Positions 29,961 to 40,909 of a stretch of 64,000 bases of DNA are shown one piece after another. Origin of the DNA: Ophiocordyceps camponoti-saundersi (nom. inval.). Taxonomy: Eukaryota > Ascomycota > Sordariomycetes > Hypocreales > Ophiocordycipitaceae. Within the stretch, counting starts at the first letter, position 1; the number at the start of each line of letters is the position of its first letter. The notes under the pieces are model-generated. The model was not told the DNA's origin. It worked only from the letters and a program-made list of their open reading frames with translations, and searched no databases. A program made the position numbers and the translations under genes. The stretch spans positions 50,957 through 114,956 of the forward strand of contig PDHQ01000101.1 of the NCBI GenBank assembly GCA_003339415.1, read 5' to 3'.

Positions 29961-31403
29961 GGTAAGGGAGAGTATCGAGTGAAGAACGAGGCAGCTGGTT
30001 TCTTCAAGGTCTACCGCGTCAAGGTAAAGCGGAGGAACGAGAGGCTGGACGAAAGCTGTAGGTCATGAAGGTATATATAGAGATCAAGATGCAAACGTTG
30101 ACGCTGTCGAAGTGATGAATCGCAAAGGTAGAGCACGTTTTCCGCCTTCACCCGTGAATTCTCCCCGGCATTTGGGAAGCCATCGCACCGGGATAGAAGC
30201 AGAAATGACGAGCTGGAGAAGTTCCCGTTTGCGAGGTGCGAGGCAGTCCGGGTCTGAAGGAGCTGGATAGTAGACGGAGGTGATGACTTGCTTCCTCAAG
30301 ATGCCATATGTCGGTATGCTTTGTAAAACCCTAGGTCATGGCTTAGGTCGTGCCTTGAACACGTCTACCTTACCGCCCAGAGCTTGGGCCATGGCGAATA
30401 AGGAGCACAAAAGATGCAGAGAGGGACATCAAGTATAATTCGGTCTGTTCAAACTCAAAGCATCTCAAAAGGATATTTGATTAGATTCACATCTACGGCA
30501 GCGTTTGAATCTCTACGCAACATGTGACGCCTGAGCACGACATGAATGGGGTTAGGGTTGCAGGGCATGCTGGTCCGGACAAGGAGTGAAGCCTACCAAT
30601 AAAGCCAAGCCGTTTGACTGCGAAAAGCAGTGAAGAGGAACTTGGACAGACCTGACCAGGTTTTCGACGGCGGCAAATACCGGCTGACATGCAACACGAC
30701 GAGAGGGGTTTGGCGAGTTCTAGAAGCTGAACGATGGTGAAAGGACCCCAGAGTAGGAAACACGAGACACTCTGTCTAGAACAACCAACCAACTGATCTC
30801 TGATCCGATTGCAAAGGACGAAGTCGAAGCAAGCTTGACAGTTTGACTCAGCACACACACACTCTCTCTCTCCCGCAAAGACGGGTTTGGGTTTGATCAG
30901 AGGCCGTGATGGCGGCACATTACACATGCATAAGCAAGACATGCCTGCACCTCGTATTACAATACAAATGTCCTGCCAAAAGGAAGTCCGGTCCGGTCCG
31001 GTCTCGACTATTCGTACAATGTGACGCGGTATGTATATCCGTATCCGTAGAGCTAACCGGTTGCTTAGCTCTCACGGCCTCCCGGGGTCCCTAACTGAGG
31101 CCACAAGCCTGTTGGCTCCCCCCCCCCCCCCCTCCCTCGCATCTGTGCAAATAGGAGAAGGGAAGAAAGTGCTTGCTTCTTCCTCCTCTGACTCTTTTTT
31201 CTCTCTCACTCTTCAAGTCGTCTCTTTCCCCTTTCTTTTACACTTCTCCTCATCTCATCCTTTCTCTCCTTCCTTCGCCTTCCTTTCTCCGGATCCCCCT
31301 CTCGTCTTCTCCGGGCCATCACACTGTCCCTACCTACCCTAACCCTTTTCCAACCGGCCTCCCGACCATGGGAGCCATGTCGCAAAGCCCACAGTAGGGG
31401 ACA
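29961..31403. other. Intergenic / promoter region of the Sln1-like kinase
   Basis: No supported gene. The last 250 bases before the kinase start are strongly pyrimidine-rich on the plus strand (runs of C and TCTC, including a 14-base C run near 31120), typical of fungal promoters and 5' untranslated leaders. A CACACA/CTCTCT stretch occurs near 30850-30875. Confidence 0.5.
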
Positions 31404-34400
31404 ATGCGGATCGGCATCCGGGAACAGCTCACCGCGATAGTTATCTTGGCCGTCTGCGTTGCCCTCGCCACCATCTCTATCCCGACATGGATCTACGTCC
31501 ACAGCTTCGTCGTCGGCGTAGAATCCGACGGCCTCGCCTTGACGGCATCACTTAAGGCCTCGACGATAATATCCGAGATCAACATGATCCAGACCATCTC
31601 CCAAACCGTCGCCACCCGTGTCCTGATTCAACAGGCCATGGTCGACTTTTACAATGGCAACGCTACGACTTCTGATGTCTTTGACATCGCTCGCTCCGAT
31701 CTGGCCAGCGCCATGAGCACTTCCCGCAAGACCGGCTTGCTCCAGGCTCGGCTTTACTCGAGAAACTCTACCGGCGATCCTAATGGCCTGCTCAACGTCA
31801 CCGGCAACGGCATCGGTGATCAGGTCATCGTCCTCCCCGGCCGACGCCCGGACGGAGGCCAGGTTACCCTCGGCGATAGCAAGCAAGGCTTCCCCGCTTC
31901 CCTTTACCCCAACCTCACATACGAGGGCCTCGGCTATCCAAACCCTTACGTGCCGTCCACCCAGGCTTTCGTCGCCAATGCCTTTCCCGGTGTGAGATTG
32001 AACGATAACGGCGGACTTCTCTTGGGACCTTTGGTAGTCAACCAGACCTTTGCCCTCATCTCTCTGACTATCCCTATAAGCTCCCTCAACATCACCAACT
32101 TCATTCTCGGTTACATGACTTTGATAGCCTCCGTCAGCTCTTTCGTCGACGTTGAAGCCTCTCGAGAGGGCCTTAGCGATACAGGCGTCGTCCTTCTCTT
32201 CGGTCCCAGCAGCAACCCTTCAAACCGCTTCAGTCAATCCCTCCCGCCAAGCAACGGCACCTATTCTCCTCCCCGTGACGCCTTCGCTCGCTCCCCAGTT
32301 CATCTCGTTCTTCCACCGCCACATCTAGACAGACGGCCAGATCGACGTGACAATTCCGGTCCTTCGTTTCCGCTTTCGCACTACTCCGCCCTCCTCGACC
32401 TCTACTACAACAAGAATCCGCAACCAAACAACGCAACAGCCTTCTTATCCACCAAGAACGAGCAGGGTTCTTCGGTGGCAGTCGGCGTCGCCCGTCCACA
32501 GTCTACCCTCGTTGACTGGGCTGTCGTCATCGAAAAGACACAAGACGAGGCCTACCAGCCAATCCGGACACTGAGAACCATCCTCCTCGGATGTGTCTTC
32601 AGCACCGCCTGTCTCATCATCTTCTTGATCGTGCCCTGCGCCCATCTGAGCGTCCGACCAATCCATCGGCTCAAATCAGCCACGGAACAATCCACTTGTC
32701 CGCCCGGGTATGATGAAATCGACGATCACTTCGATGACGAGAGCCCCAGCTCAGGCGGCGCTCTCAGTCAAAGGTCAAAGAAGGGCTTCCTGAGTAGCAT
32801 CCGACGGAGGATGGCCAGCAACAGGAGGTCGATGACCGCCGCCGAGGCCACCGAAACCCATCGCGTATTCAAGATTCCGGGCAAGGTCCCGGTTCAGAAA
32901 CACCGCATTACCGACGAGCTGACCGAACTCACCCAGACATTCAACGACATGTCGGACGAGCTGTTGAAGCAGTACACTGTTCTCGACGAAAAGGTGGCAG
33001 AAAGGACGTGCGAGTTGGAGATTAGCAAGAAGGCGGCCGAGGCTGCCAACGAAAGCAAGACGCTGTTCATCGCCAACCTGTCTCATGAGCTCAAGACGCC
33101 TCTCAACGGCATCATGGGCATGGCGGCCATCTGTATGGAGGAAGACGATATTGGGCGCATCAAAAAGTCGCTCAAGACGCTCTACAAGTCCGGTATGTGT
33201 ACACAACCCGTCCGTCGTCAGCATATCACGAGTACTGACGTGGTAGAGCAGGCGATCTCTTGCTGCATCTTCTTGAAGATCTCCTCAGCTTCTCCAAGAA
33301 CCAGATCGGTCAGAACCTCAGCCTCGAAGAGAAGATGTTCCGTCTGGGTGACATCAAGACACAGGTGGTGTCTATCTTCGACAAGCAAGTCAGAGAAAAT
33401 CGCATCGCCTTCACGACCGTCTTCCAGGTCGGCGACGTCTACGACTCGACTGCTTCCAGCACGGAACAGCAGTTTTGGGAGAGGAGGATGACCAGCGGCG
33501 GGCCTCTGCCCTCGGGTCGTATCAAGGACATGTGTCTCTGGGGAGACGTGCAGAGATTGCTTCAAATCATCATCAACCTCGTCAGTAACAGCTTGAAGTT
33601 CACGCCGCCCGAGGGCAGGGTCGAACTCCGGATACGTTGCGCGGGCGAGCTCGAGAGGCAGAGAGACAGCAAGACTTCGTCTTTGACCTCTAGAGCCGCC
33701 AGGAATCGACAGAGGGCTTCTGCGTCGACGACGCGATCCGTCAGTCCCAGGGGAATACAGAAGACGCACATGACGGAAAGGGGTACCGCTCTCGAGATCA
33801 ACCCTGCCGAGTCCAAAACACTGCCCTACGTCTTGGTAGGGGAGAGGAGTCCGACGCCGCCGCCTCCCAACGCGAAGACGTACCTGTTCGAGTTCGAGGT
33901 GGAGGATACGGGCCGGGGCATCCCCGAGCACATGCTGGAGAAGATCTTTGAGCCCTTTGTCCAGGGCGATCTCGGCCTCAGCAAGAAGTTTGGCGGCACC
34001 GGTCTCGGGCTCGCCATCTGCGCTCAACTGGCCGGCCTCATGGGTGGCTCCATCAGCGTTAAGAGCACTCTGGGCGTCGGTTCGACCTTTTCCATCTTCA
34101 TACCGCTCAAATACGTTGCAGACCGGCCTTCGAGTACGGCCTCCAGCAGCGTCAGGGGTTCCATCACCGGCGACGAGTTCCCGCGCAGCTCGTTGGAGCT
34201 AAACACCAACAGCATCAACACCAACGGCACCGCTACCAACAACGTCAACAACAACAACAACCAGACGACGAGCGTACTCGAGGACGAACAGCCGAGGCTA
34301 GTCGGTCTCAGCGCGCCCTTCTTCGCGGCCAACCCGAACTCGCTTCCGCCGCCGCCGACGACGACGACGACCAAGGAGCAGACGGTGGCGGTCCTGGACA

Positions 34401-34840
34401 AGGCCATGGCGAACAAGAGCCCGGAGCACGGCCGGCTGCGCGTCATGGTGGCCGACGACAACTCGACCAACGTCGAGGTCGTCAGCAGGATGCTCAAGCT
34501 GGAGGACGTATACGACGTGACCATCGCCAAGGACGGGCAGGAGGCCTACGACCTGGTAAAGGCCAACATGGAGAACAAGCAGGACTTTGACGTCATCTTC
34601 ATGGACATACAGATGCCCAATCTCGACGGCCTGCAGTCTACGCGTCTGATCCGGCAGATGGGTTACGCGGCGCCCATAGTGGCCCTCACTGCTTTCTCCG
34701 AGGAGAGCAACATCCGCGAGTGTAGAGAGTCGGGCATGAATGACTTCATCGCGAAGCCTATACGGAGACCGGCGCTTAAAAAGGTCCTCGCCGCTATACT
34801 GGAGGAGGTAGAGACGGGGAAGAGTCCTGTGGCGAGATGA
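31404..34840 (+). CDS. SLN1: Hybrid histidine kinase, Sln1/TcsB-like osmosensor
   Basis: Two exons, 31404-33192 and 33252-34840, with an intron bearing GTATGT, CTGAC and GCAG signals; 1,125 residues. The first membrane span begins near residue 10, and an extracellular sensing region to about residue 390 contains many possible N-glycosylation sites. A second span (ILLGCVFSTACLIIFLIV) is followed by a HAMP-like RPIHRL region and a coiled coil. The phospho-accepting histidine is in IANLSHELKTPLNGIMGM. The ATPase domain has IIINLVSNSLKFTP (N box), DTGRGIPEHMLEKIFEPF (G1) and FGGTGLGLAI (G2). An Asn/Thr/Pro-rich linker leads to a C-terminal receiver domain with VMVADDNSTN, the phospho-aspartate in DVIFMDIQMPNLDG, and the lysine of FIAKPIRRP. 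This order matches group VI fungal kinases, which signal through a phosphorelay to the Hog1 MAP kinase pathway. Confidence 0.92.
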
Positions 34841-35440
34841 AGCTGTACATACAGAGGTAACAACTGGGTCTGGAAGGGGGGGGGGGGGGCCGCGAGGGTG
34901 TAAATATAATCGTGTCCTTTTCATCTTGATGGCTTGGTTTCTTTGTTCGTGATGTAGCCTCGGCGGCGTTGACGCTGCTGTGAGAGATGGATCTGTATAT
35001 AAGCCATTCAATACCAAGATATATTGGAAAGGCTACCTACATTACCACCTAGTATGCAGTGTCTATGATCAGATGTTCCACGCTCTATAACTACCTACGT
35101 CTTTTACTAGCCACCGTCATGCTCATCATGGCACGCCATCGAGGTGATTACACGCAAGTATATGTGTTTATTGTGCTGACGGTCAAGACAGCTTTTCGAT
35201 CCCGGATCAACGTCCTTCTTATACATTCTTCCGAAGAAGAACCTCGGATCTTGTATATTCTTCTTACCATAAACACGGACCTTTGTTTCTTACTGGTCTT
35301 TCTCCTTTTGCTCTCTCTCTCATGTATAGTTTCACCTTTTTCTCTCATGCTATCTAACCCCAAGCTTCCCAGGGGGGAGAAGGGGGGGAGGAGACGGAAG
35401 AAGAAAAAAACAAGCGTCATAAGACCCAGCAAATTGGAAA
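34841..35440. other. Convergent intergenic region
   Basis: This lies between the 3' ends of the kinase gene (plus) and the cyclase gene (minus). It holds both untranslated ends, a G run near 34876-34889 and a C/T-rich stretch near 35290-35345. No gene is supported. Confidence 0.55.
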
Positions 35441-36640
35441 TCAAGCAACGCCGTTGGTGACGACGGCAGAGACGGAGACCTCGGCGGCCGCACGGCCCGT
35501 CTTGTCCAAGGCCGGGACGACGACGTCGGCTGGCTGCTGCTGATGAACGGTGGTGTATCCCGTATCGCTCGCGTCGACGAAAGCGTCGATGCCCTCACCC
35601 CGACGGGGGAAACTGGCGACGACGCGCTTATGTTCCTCGAGCGCGGCACGCATCTCCTCTACGGAGACGTCGTTGAGAAAGACGCAACGACCGATGGGAC
35701 TCACAGGTACAGGGGCACGCAACAGGCCGTCGCGGGTCTTGAGGATGGCCGTCGTGGCGCGGTCGAGGATGGCGTTGTCGAAGCCGGCGTGGTCCATGGC
35801 CAGGCCGGCTCGTGAGAAGAGACGCAGTAGGCGTTGATGCTCAGGGCCAGACAAGAGGCCGCGGCCGTGGGCCAGGGTGGCGGAGTAGGCCATGTCGATG
35901 GAGATGGCGTGGCCGTGACGAAGGTGAGGGTCCGGGACAAGCTCGAAGATGGGGGACCATCTGCGCCCTCGGTCTCCCCCTTTTTCAGACCGAGTGGAAG
36001 AGAGCGGAGAAGGGGACAGAAGGGGGGAGCGAGGGAGAAAGATGAAGCAACAGGGGAAGAAAAGACTCACGTGTGGCCATATGCGATGACGCGGTCAAGC
36101 ATCAACTCGTGCAGATTCGGCGTCTCGAGCCGTAGCATCTCATAGATGCCAGCCCGACAGATCCGATCAGCAGCCTCCTTCAACTTCAAGTCCGAGCCAT
36201 CAGCCCGGGCAAAGGCAGATTCGATGAGATCTTCACAATGAGCGTCGAGCAAATCAAAAGTACCGACGTCGGCACAGGACGAGATCTTGATGAGCTCGGC
36301 GAATCCATTGCGGATCTGGGCAGTTGGCAGCGTGCGCAAAAAAGTAAAGTCAAGAAAGGTGTGGATGGGAGCGTGATAAGCCCCCAGCCGGTTCTTGCAA
36401 CGGCCGTAGTTGACGGCTACTTTGATGGAAACGGCAGCGTCGATGAGGCCGATGACCGTCGTCGGGATGCGGATATAATTGGTCGTTCGACGGTAGGCGG
36501 CACACGCGAAACTAGAATAGGGATCGAAGCTATGTTAGAGAGGGGGGGCAGGGATTTCTCGTGACTAGCATGAGAATAGCAAAAGAGTGGTGGACTGAAT
36601 AGCAACGGAGAACAAAAATAAAGGGGTTGGGCAGGGGAGG

Positions 36641-36678
<38 letters not shown>

Positions 36679-36802
36679 GGGGGGGGGGGAAGGGGGGGGG
36701 GGAGGAAGAAAAAAAAAAAAAAACCCGCCCCCCGAGGGAGGGGCGACCCCACCACACAGNNNNNNNNNNTGGAGTGGCATCGGCGGTGGGGGAGGGAGGA
36801 GG

Positions 36803-36854
<52 letters not shown>

Positions 36855-37418
36855 GGGGAGGGGGGGGGGCAGAGGGGGGGGTAAAAGGGGTCGGATAAAG
36901 ATATGAAGCAGAATAGCACAGCACACTCAAGGAAAGGGATCACACGCACGACTGGATAAACAGAACAAGGGAAAAACAGAAAAATAAGGAGACGACTGAG
37001 CAGCAAAGACGGCACAATCAAAGAGCACACTCTCATCTCACCCAGCCACGTCGGTAACAAGCCCTCCGCCAACGACGAGAACAGGCTCCTTTCGAATGAC
37101 GCCAAACTCATCCATAGAGTCGACGATGCTCAACAGCGTCTCCACGCTCTTGGCCTTTTCGCCAATGGCCGTCTTGTGGACCGACAGGGCGATGGCATGG
37201 GCTTCAAAATATCGCCTCATCTGATGGCCGTAAAGCGTGTAGATGTTAAGATCCATGACGGCCAGGCAACGGCCCCAGGGACGATAACAGTCCGCCAGCT
37301 GTGTGTTCCCCGTATCAAAGACTCCATCGAGGAATTCAAAGTCATACTCGATCTTCTCGTAGCCGCTGACGGAGAAGCCCTTGCTGGTTTGCTCGACGGT
37401 CGCTTTCATGTCCGACAT
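35441..37418 (-). CDS. Sedoheptulose-7-phosphate cyclase, MysA/DDGS-like
   Basis: Three exons: 37418-37042, 36511-36071 and 35960-35441, giving 445 residues. Donors are GTGAGA and GTGAGT; acceptors are CTAG and GCAG. The protein belongs to the dehydroquinate-synthase superfamily. It has the NAD-binding [15 protein letters not shown] and a continuation [18 protein letters not shown], with the sugar-phosphate-cyclase-type [10 protein letters not shown] and [10 protein letters not shown]. The latter and the neighbours point to 2-demethyl-4-deoxygadusol synthase (first step of mycosporine biosynthesis) rather than shikimate-pathway AroB, which in fungi is part of the large AROM protein. Metal-site residues lie in [11 protein letters not shown] and [13 protein letters not shown]. 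The start codon is ATG 37418, as further upstream the frame has no ATG. Intron 1 is unusually long (530 nt) and contains G runs and a sequence gap. It is divergent from the methyltransferase gene. Confidence 0.88.
36636..36875. repeat. Poly-G tracts flanking a sequence gap, inside intron 1 of the cyclase gene
   Basis: G runs of about 35 (36643-36677) and about 50 bases (36804-36853) with interspersed A bases surround ten unresolved bases at 36760-36769. On the coding strand these are C runs. Sequence next to the gap (A run then GC-rich) may be low quality. Confidence 0.9.
36760..36769. other. Sequence gap (10 N)
   Basis: Ten unresolved bases between two poly-G tracts; the true size is unknown. 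Confidence 0.95.
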
Positions 37419-37893
37419 TGCGTTGGACGACGACGACGACGACGACGATGGTTGAAGTCGTTTTTGAGAGAAAGGGAAACACAACAATTAGAATCTCAGA
37501 AAGGTAAAAGAAGGGATGTAAACAAACTACTCATCAGCCAGCGTGGGACGGATACTCGTGAGGCTTTATGTCTAAGAGACCAACCTCCATGTTTGGGTTA
37601 GCGAACGAGTCTTAAGACGCGGATGGGGCGGGAGAAGCAACTGCAGGATGCATAACAAAACCATGAATTACCACCCCCCTTCTCCCTTACCTTGTCACAT
37701 GTCGAACCAGAATGTACTCGGCTCTTCGTTCGAGCATAGCTCATAAAACATCCTGCCTAATGTGCGCGTCATCGGGGAAGGTTTCGGTCGAAGCAAGCAG
37801 GGATCCCCGCTTCCCCGGTCAGGTCGTTGGATCGGATGAGAAAAACAGCCTCATACAACGACAAAACCCTTTCCTCCGTCTTCTTGAATCATC
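37419..37893. promoter_or_regulatory. Divergent promoter between mycosporine cyclase and methyltransferase
   Basis: There are 475 bases between the two start codons, with no other gene. Shared control of the two biosynthetic genes is likely. I identified no individual binding site. Confidence 0.6.
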
Positions 37894-38861
37894 ATGGCCG
37901 AGTTTGAACCGTCAAAGGCCTACGTCGCCCAGGGAGACGTCTACCACGACGACGGGAGGGAGATACGGTTGCTGCATTATGTCTACTCGCGGCCAGACCT
38001 GGATGAGATCCGCGGTTCGCCTGCCAAGGTTCTCGCCGCCATCGACGACTATGGCCGGACCGTAGCATATCTGATGAACGTCGGTGAGCACAAGGGTGAA
38101 ATCGTCCGCCGGCTGATAGTCGAGACGAAGCCCGAGGTCATGGTGCGTTCCTTTCTGGAGAGCCCCCTTGAAGCCCGCAGCTGCTAATGAAGAGGGACTC
38201 AGGTCGAGCTGGGTGGTTATGTGGGCTACTCGGCCATCCTCTTCGGCGCCGCTCTTCAGCAGGCTGGCGGACGGAAATTCCTGTCCCTAGAGCGAAATCC
38301 CGAGTACGCGGCAGTGGCTTCCTCGCTCATTGATCTCGCCGGCTTGAGCTCCTTCGTCAAGATTATCATCGGCTCGTGTCAGGACTCAATCCGCCGACTT
38401 CACTCTGCCGGCGAACTCAGTCTTATCGGCATGCTATTTCTGGATCACTGGAAACCGGCCTATGTTCCGGACCTCAAGCTATGCGAGCAGCTGGGGCTGA
38501 TCCGGCCCGGTACAGTCCTTGCGGCAGACAACGTCATCAAGCCTGGTAACCCGCCTTACCTCGAATATGTGCGTAGTTCAGTCGAGGACAAGAAGAAAGC
38601 CATGGCTGCACAGACAGAGACGCAGTCCTCTGACAAGAAATGGCTCGACGAGTACGAGAAACGGGAAGGGGCTGAGAAGCTTGACATGACAGCCCAAGGC
38701 GATCCATGCCTTGTCTATGAGTCCAAGCTCATCAAAAGCTGGGAGCCGACGGGCGTACCGGTAAGACATAGGGACGAACGTCTTTTTGTGTAGCATTGCT
38801 AACAGGCGTGCCCCCTCAGGACGGCGTTGAAGTAACGCGATGCGTTGGAAAAGAGTCGTAG
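37894..38861 (+). CDS. COMT-type O-methyltransferase of the mycosporine cluster
   Basis: Three exons, 37894-38142, 38203-38760 and 38820-38861, all joining in phase 0 (donors GTGCGT and GTAAGA, acceptors CTCAG); 282 residues. The protein follows catechol O-methyltransferase from end to end: VLAAIDDYGRTVAYLMNVGE, the SAM-binding VELGGYVGYSAILFGA, the acidic SLERNPEYAAVA, MLFLDHWKPAYVPDL with the metal-binding Asp, and VLAADNVIKPGNPPYLEYV. It lies between the cyclase and the ATP-grasp ligase, where MysB is expected. It would O-methylate demethyl-4-deoxygadusol to 4-deoxygadusol. The reaction is inferred from position; the fold and cofactor are clear from sequence. Confidence 0.85.
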
Positions 38862-39162
38862 CTAGCAATACAGTCGTAGTCCGTAACTTGTTTGCCGTTC
38901 TAAGATGGCTGCGAGACGATCACATGCTGCATCCTAGTGTATGGATGTGCCGTCGCCACCTGCAGGATGCGGCTTGCTTCTTGGGTCTCTGCCGCTATTG
39001 AACAGCACGTCGCGCTTATTGGAGGGTGAGTGGTCGACGACGTATTAGACTTCATAACAACCCGCAAAGGGCCCTAGGGGCAACGCCGCCGGAGCAAATG
39101 ATCCATTCGTCTCTCGACACCTTCTCACTCTTCTCTTTCATCCTACCAGGTATTGAGTAAGA

Positions 39163-40569
39163 ATGGACTGCCGAAGTGGCAGACACATATTCAAGAATCT
39201 ACTTCTCGTGTCGCTCAGTCTGGTGTTGCTACCCGTCAGCACATCAGTCATTGTCGCCGTGTCCATCTGGAACCGACTCACACCACACAATGAGCCGGCC
39301 TCGTGTTCCGGCCGCAAGACGGTCCTGGTGACCGGCGTCGGTATGTCGAAGGGTCTCTGTCTAGCCCGGTTGTTCCATCGCGCCGGTCACAGGGTCATAG
39401 GCGCCGACTGCAGCGCTCTGTCACTCGGGCGGATATCTGTCGCCGTCGACAAGTTTCATAAGCTACCCGAGCCGGCGAGCTTTTCTACCGACGATTCCAG
39501 CCGCGATCCATATGTGTTGCGGCTTCTGGACATTGTCCGCAGCGAGGGTGTTCATCTTTGGGTGTCCGTCTCCGATGTTAGCGCCGCTGCTCAGGATGCC
39601 CTCGCCAGAGATCTGATAGAGGACCGTACCACAGCCAAAGCGGTCCAGCTGAGTTTCGACGACGTGCAAACGCTAAATGAGAAGGATAGCTTCATGCGGC
39701 ATGTTCAGTCTCTCGGACTACCAACTCCAGACACCAATGTAGTCGCCAGCAGAGCTGCCGTGGTGGAGTTCCTGATGCAAAGAGGGGGCCTGCAACTGAA
39801 GCCCAGAGCAGCCCAGTACCTCCTGAAGCCGATCGGGGTAAACGACCTGGTCCGCTTCAACATGCCTCTGCTTCCGCTGGCTACTACGGAGGAGACGATG
39901 AAGCGGATTGATACGATACCCTTGAACGGCGCCCCTTCCTTTATCATGCAGGAATTCATCTCAGGGCCCGAGTTCTGCACCCATGCGCTCGTAATCAGGG
40001 GTCGAGTGCGTGCTTTCGTGGCGTGTCCGTCCTCAGAGTTGTTGATGCACTATGAAGCCCTGCCTCGGAACTCGCCGCTCAGCAAGAGAATGTTGGCTTT
40101 TACCGAGACGGTTGCCAAGGCTGGCGGCCCAGAATGGACGGGTCACGTCAGCTTTGACTTCCTACTCAAGACCAAGAACGGAGAGCTCTATCCGATCGAA
40201 TGCAACCCAAGGGTGCACACAGCCGTCGTGCTCTTCAACGACACACCGCAGCTAGTCGACGAGTACTTGAGCGTCCTGAAGCCGGATTCTGCCGGCATTG
40301 AAGAGGTGCTGCCGCCGAAGTCGCCGCAGCGATATTACTGGATTGGCCAGGACTTGGTTGAGAGAGCCATCGGGTCTCGGTCAGAATTCACGTCCTTTGT
40401 CCATGATGTGCTGCATTCCAAGGACGGGACTTTCGAGGCATGGGACCCGTGGCCGTGGTGGTGGCTTTATCATGTGTACTGGCCGCTGCGGTTTATTGCA
40501 CTACTGGCACGAGGAGAGCGATGGAGTAGGATCAATGTTAGCACCGGCAAGGTGTTTAAGGCCGGTTGA
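39163..40569 (+). CDS. ATP-grasp ligase, MysC-like, with N-terminal membrane anchor
   Basis: Single exon, 468 residues. After a short basic start there is a hydrophobic segment (about residues 12-36; LLLVSLSLVLLPVSTSVIVA). A pre-ATP-grasp Rossmann-like region follows (KTVLVTGVGMSKGLCLARLF), then the ATP-grasp fold, with YLLKPIGVNDLVRF, FIMQEFISGPEF and the metal-binding GELYPIECNPRVHTAVVLF. MysC enzymes join an amino acid, usually glycine, to 4-deoxygadusol to give a mycosporine; here the amino acid is unknown. The gene starts about 300 bases after the methyltransferase on the same strand and completes the cyclase-methyltransferase-ligase set. The predicted membrane anchor would place the catalytic domain at a membrane. 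Confidence 0.85.
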   Translation: MDCRSGRHIFKNLLLVSLSLVLLPVSTSVIVAVSIWNRLTPHNEPASCSGRKTVLVTGVGMSKGLCLARLFHRAGHRVIGADCSALSLGRISVAVDKFHKLPEPASFSTDDSSRDPYVLRLLDIVRSEGVHLWVSVSDVSAAAQDALARDLIEDRTTAKAVQLSFDDVQTLNEKDSFMRHVQSLGLPTPDTNVVASRAAVVEFLMQRGGLQLKPRAAQYLLKPIGVNDLVRFNMPLLPLATTEETMKRIDTIPLNGAPSFIMQEFISGPEFCTHALVIRGRVRAFVACPSSELLMHYEALPRNSPLSKRMLAFTETVAKAGGPEWTGHVSFDFLLKTKNGELYPIECNPRVHTAVVLFNDTPQLVDEYLSVLKPDSAGIEEVLPPKSPQRYYWIGQDLVERAIGSRSEFTSFVHDVLHSKDGTFEAWDPWPWWWLYHVYWPLRFIALLARGERWSRINVSTGKVFKAG

Positions 40570-40849
40570 ACCCCTTTTCTTTTCTTCGAAAGGATAGACA
40601 AGGGTCTCGTAAGTGCCGTATGAAGGGAGGTTTCATCGTCATCACCCACAATCGGTGCTCTCGTCCCGAATCAGACTTGAAGCCTCAGTCAAGCCAATAG
40701 GTAGCGAAACTGGACACGAGAGAGAGAGAGAGAAAAGGAGATGATATTTGCCCAGAATCAGATTCGTGGTGGCTGGCGTTGAGGCTGGCGGTGACGGTTA
40801 CCTAAGAATTGGCCTTCTCTGCCAGATTACGTGAACACTGTCCGCACCA

Positions 40850-40894
40850 ATGGAGAAAATCCTCAACCCCTTTCACGGGCTGCTAATATCCTGA
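40850..40894 (+). promoter_or_regulatory. Possible upstream ORF before the thioesterase-like gene
   Basis: A 14-codon frame beginning MEKILNPF ends in TGA 15 bases before the main ATG at 40910. If this region is transcribed it could reduce translation of the main frame. Confidence 0.3.
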
Positions 40895-40909
40895 CGAGCA
40901 GAGTTCTTC

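Noticed and set aside
36417..37111. Open frames of up to 193 codons rich in proline or glycine
   Set aside because: They read through poly-G tracts and a gap and lie inside a splice-supported intron of the cyclase gene.
35441..37418. Shikimate-pathway 3-dehydroquinate synthase
   Set aside because: In fungi that activity is in the AROM protein, and the cyclase motifs and methyltransferase/ligase neighbours fit an SH7P cyclase better.
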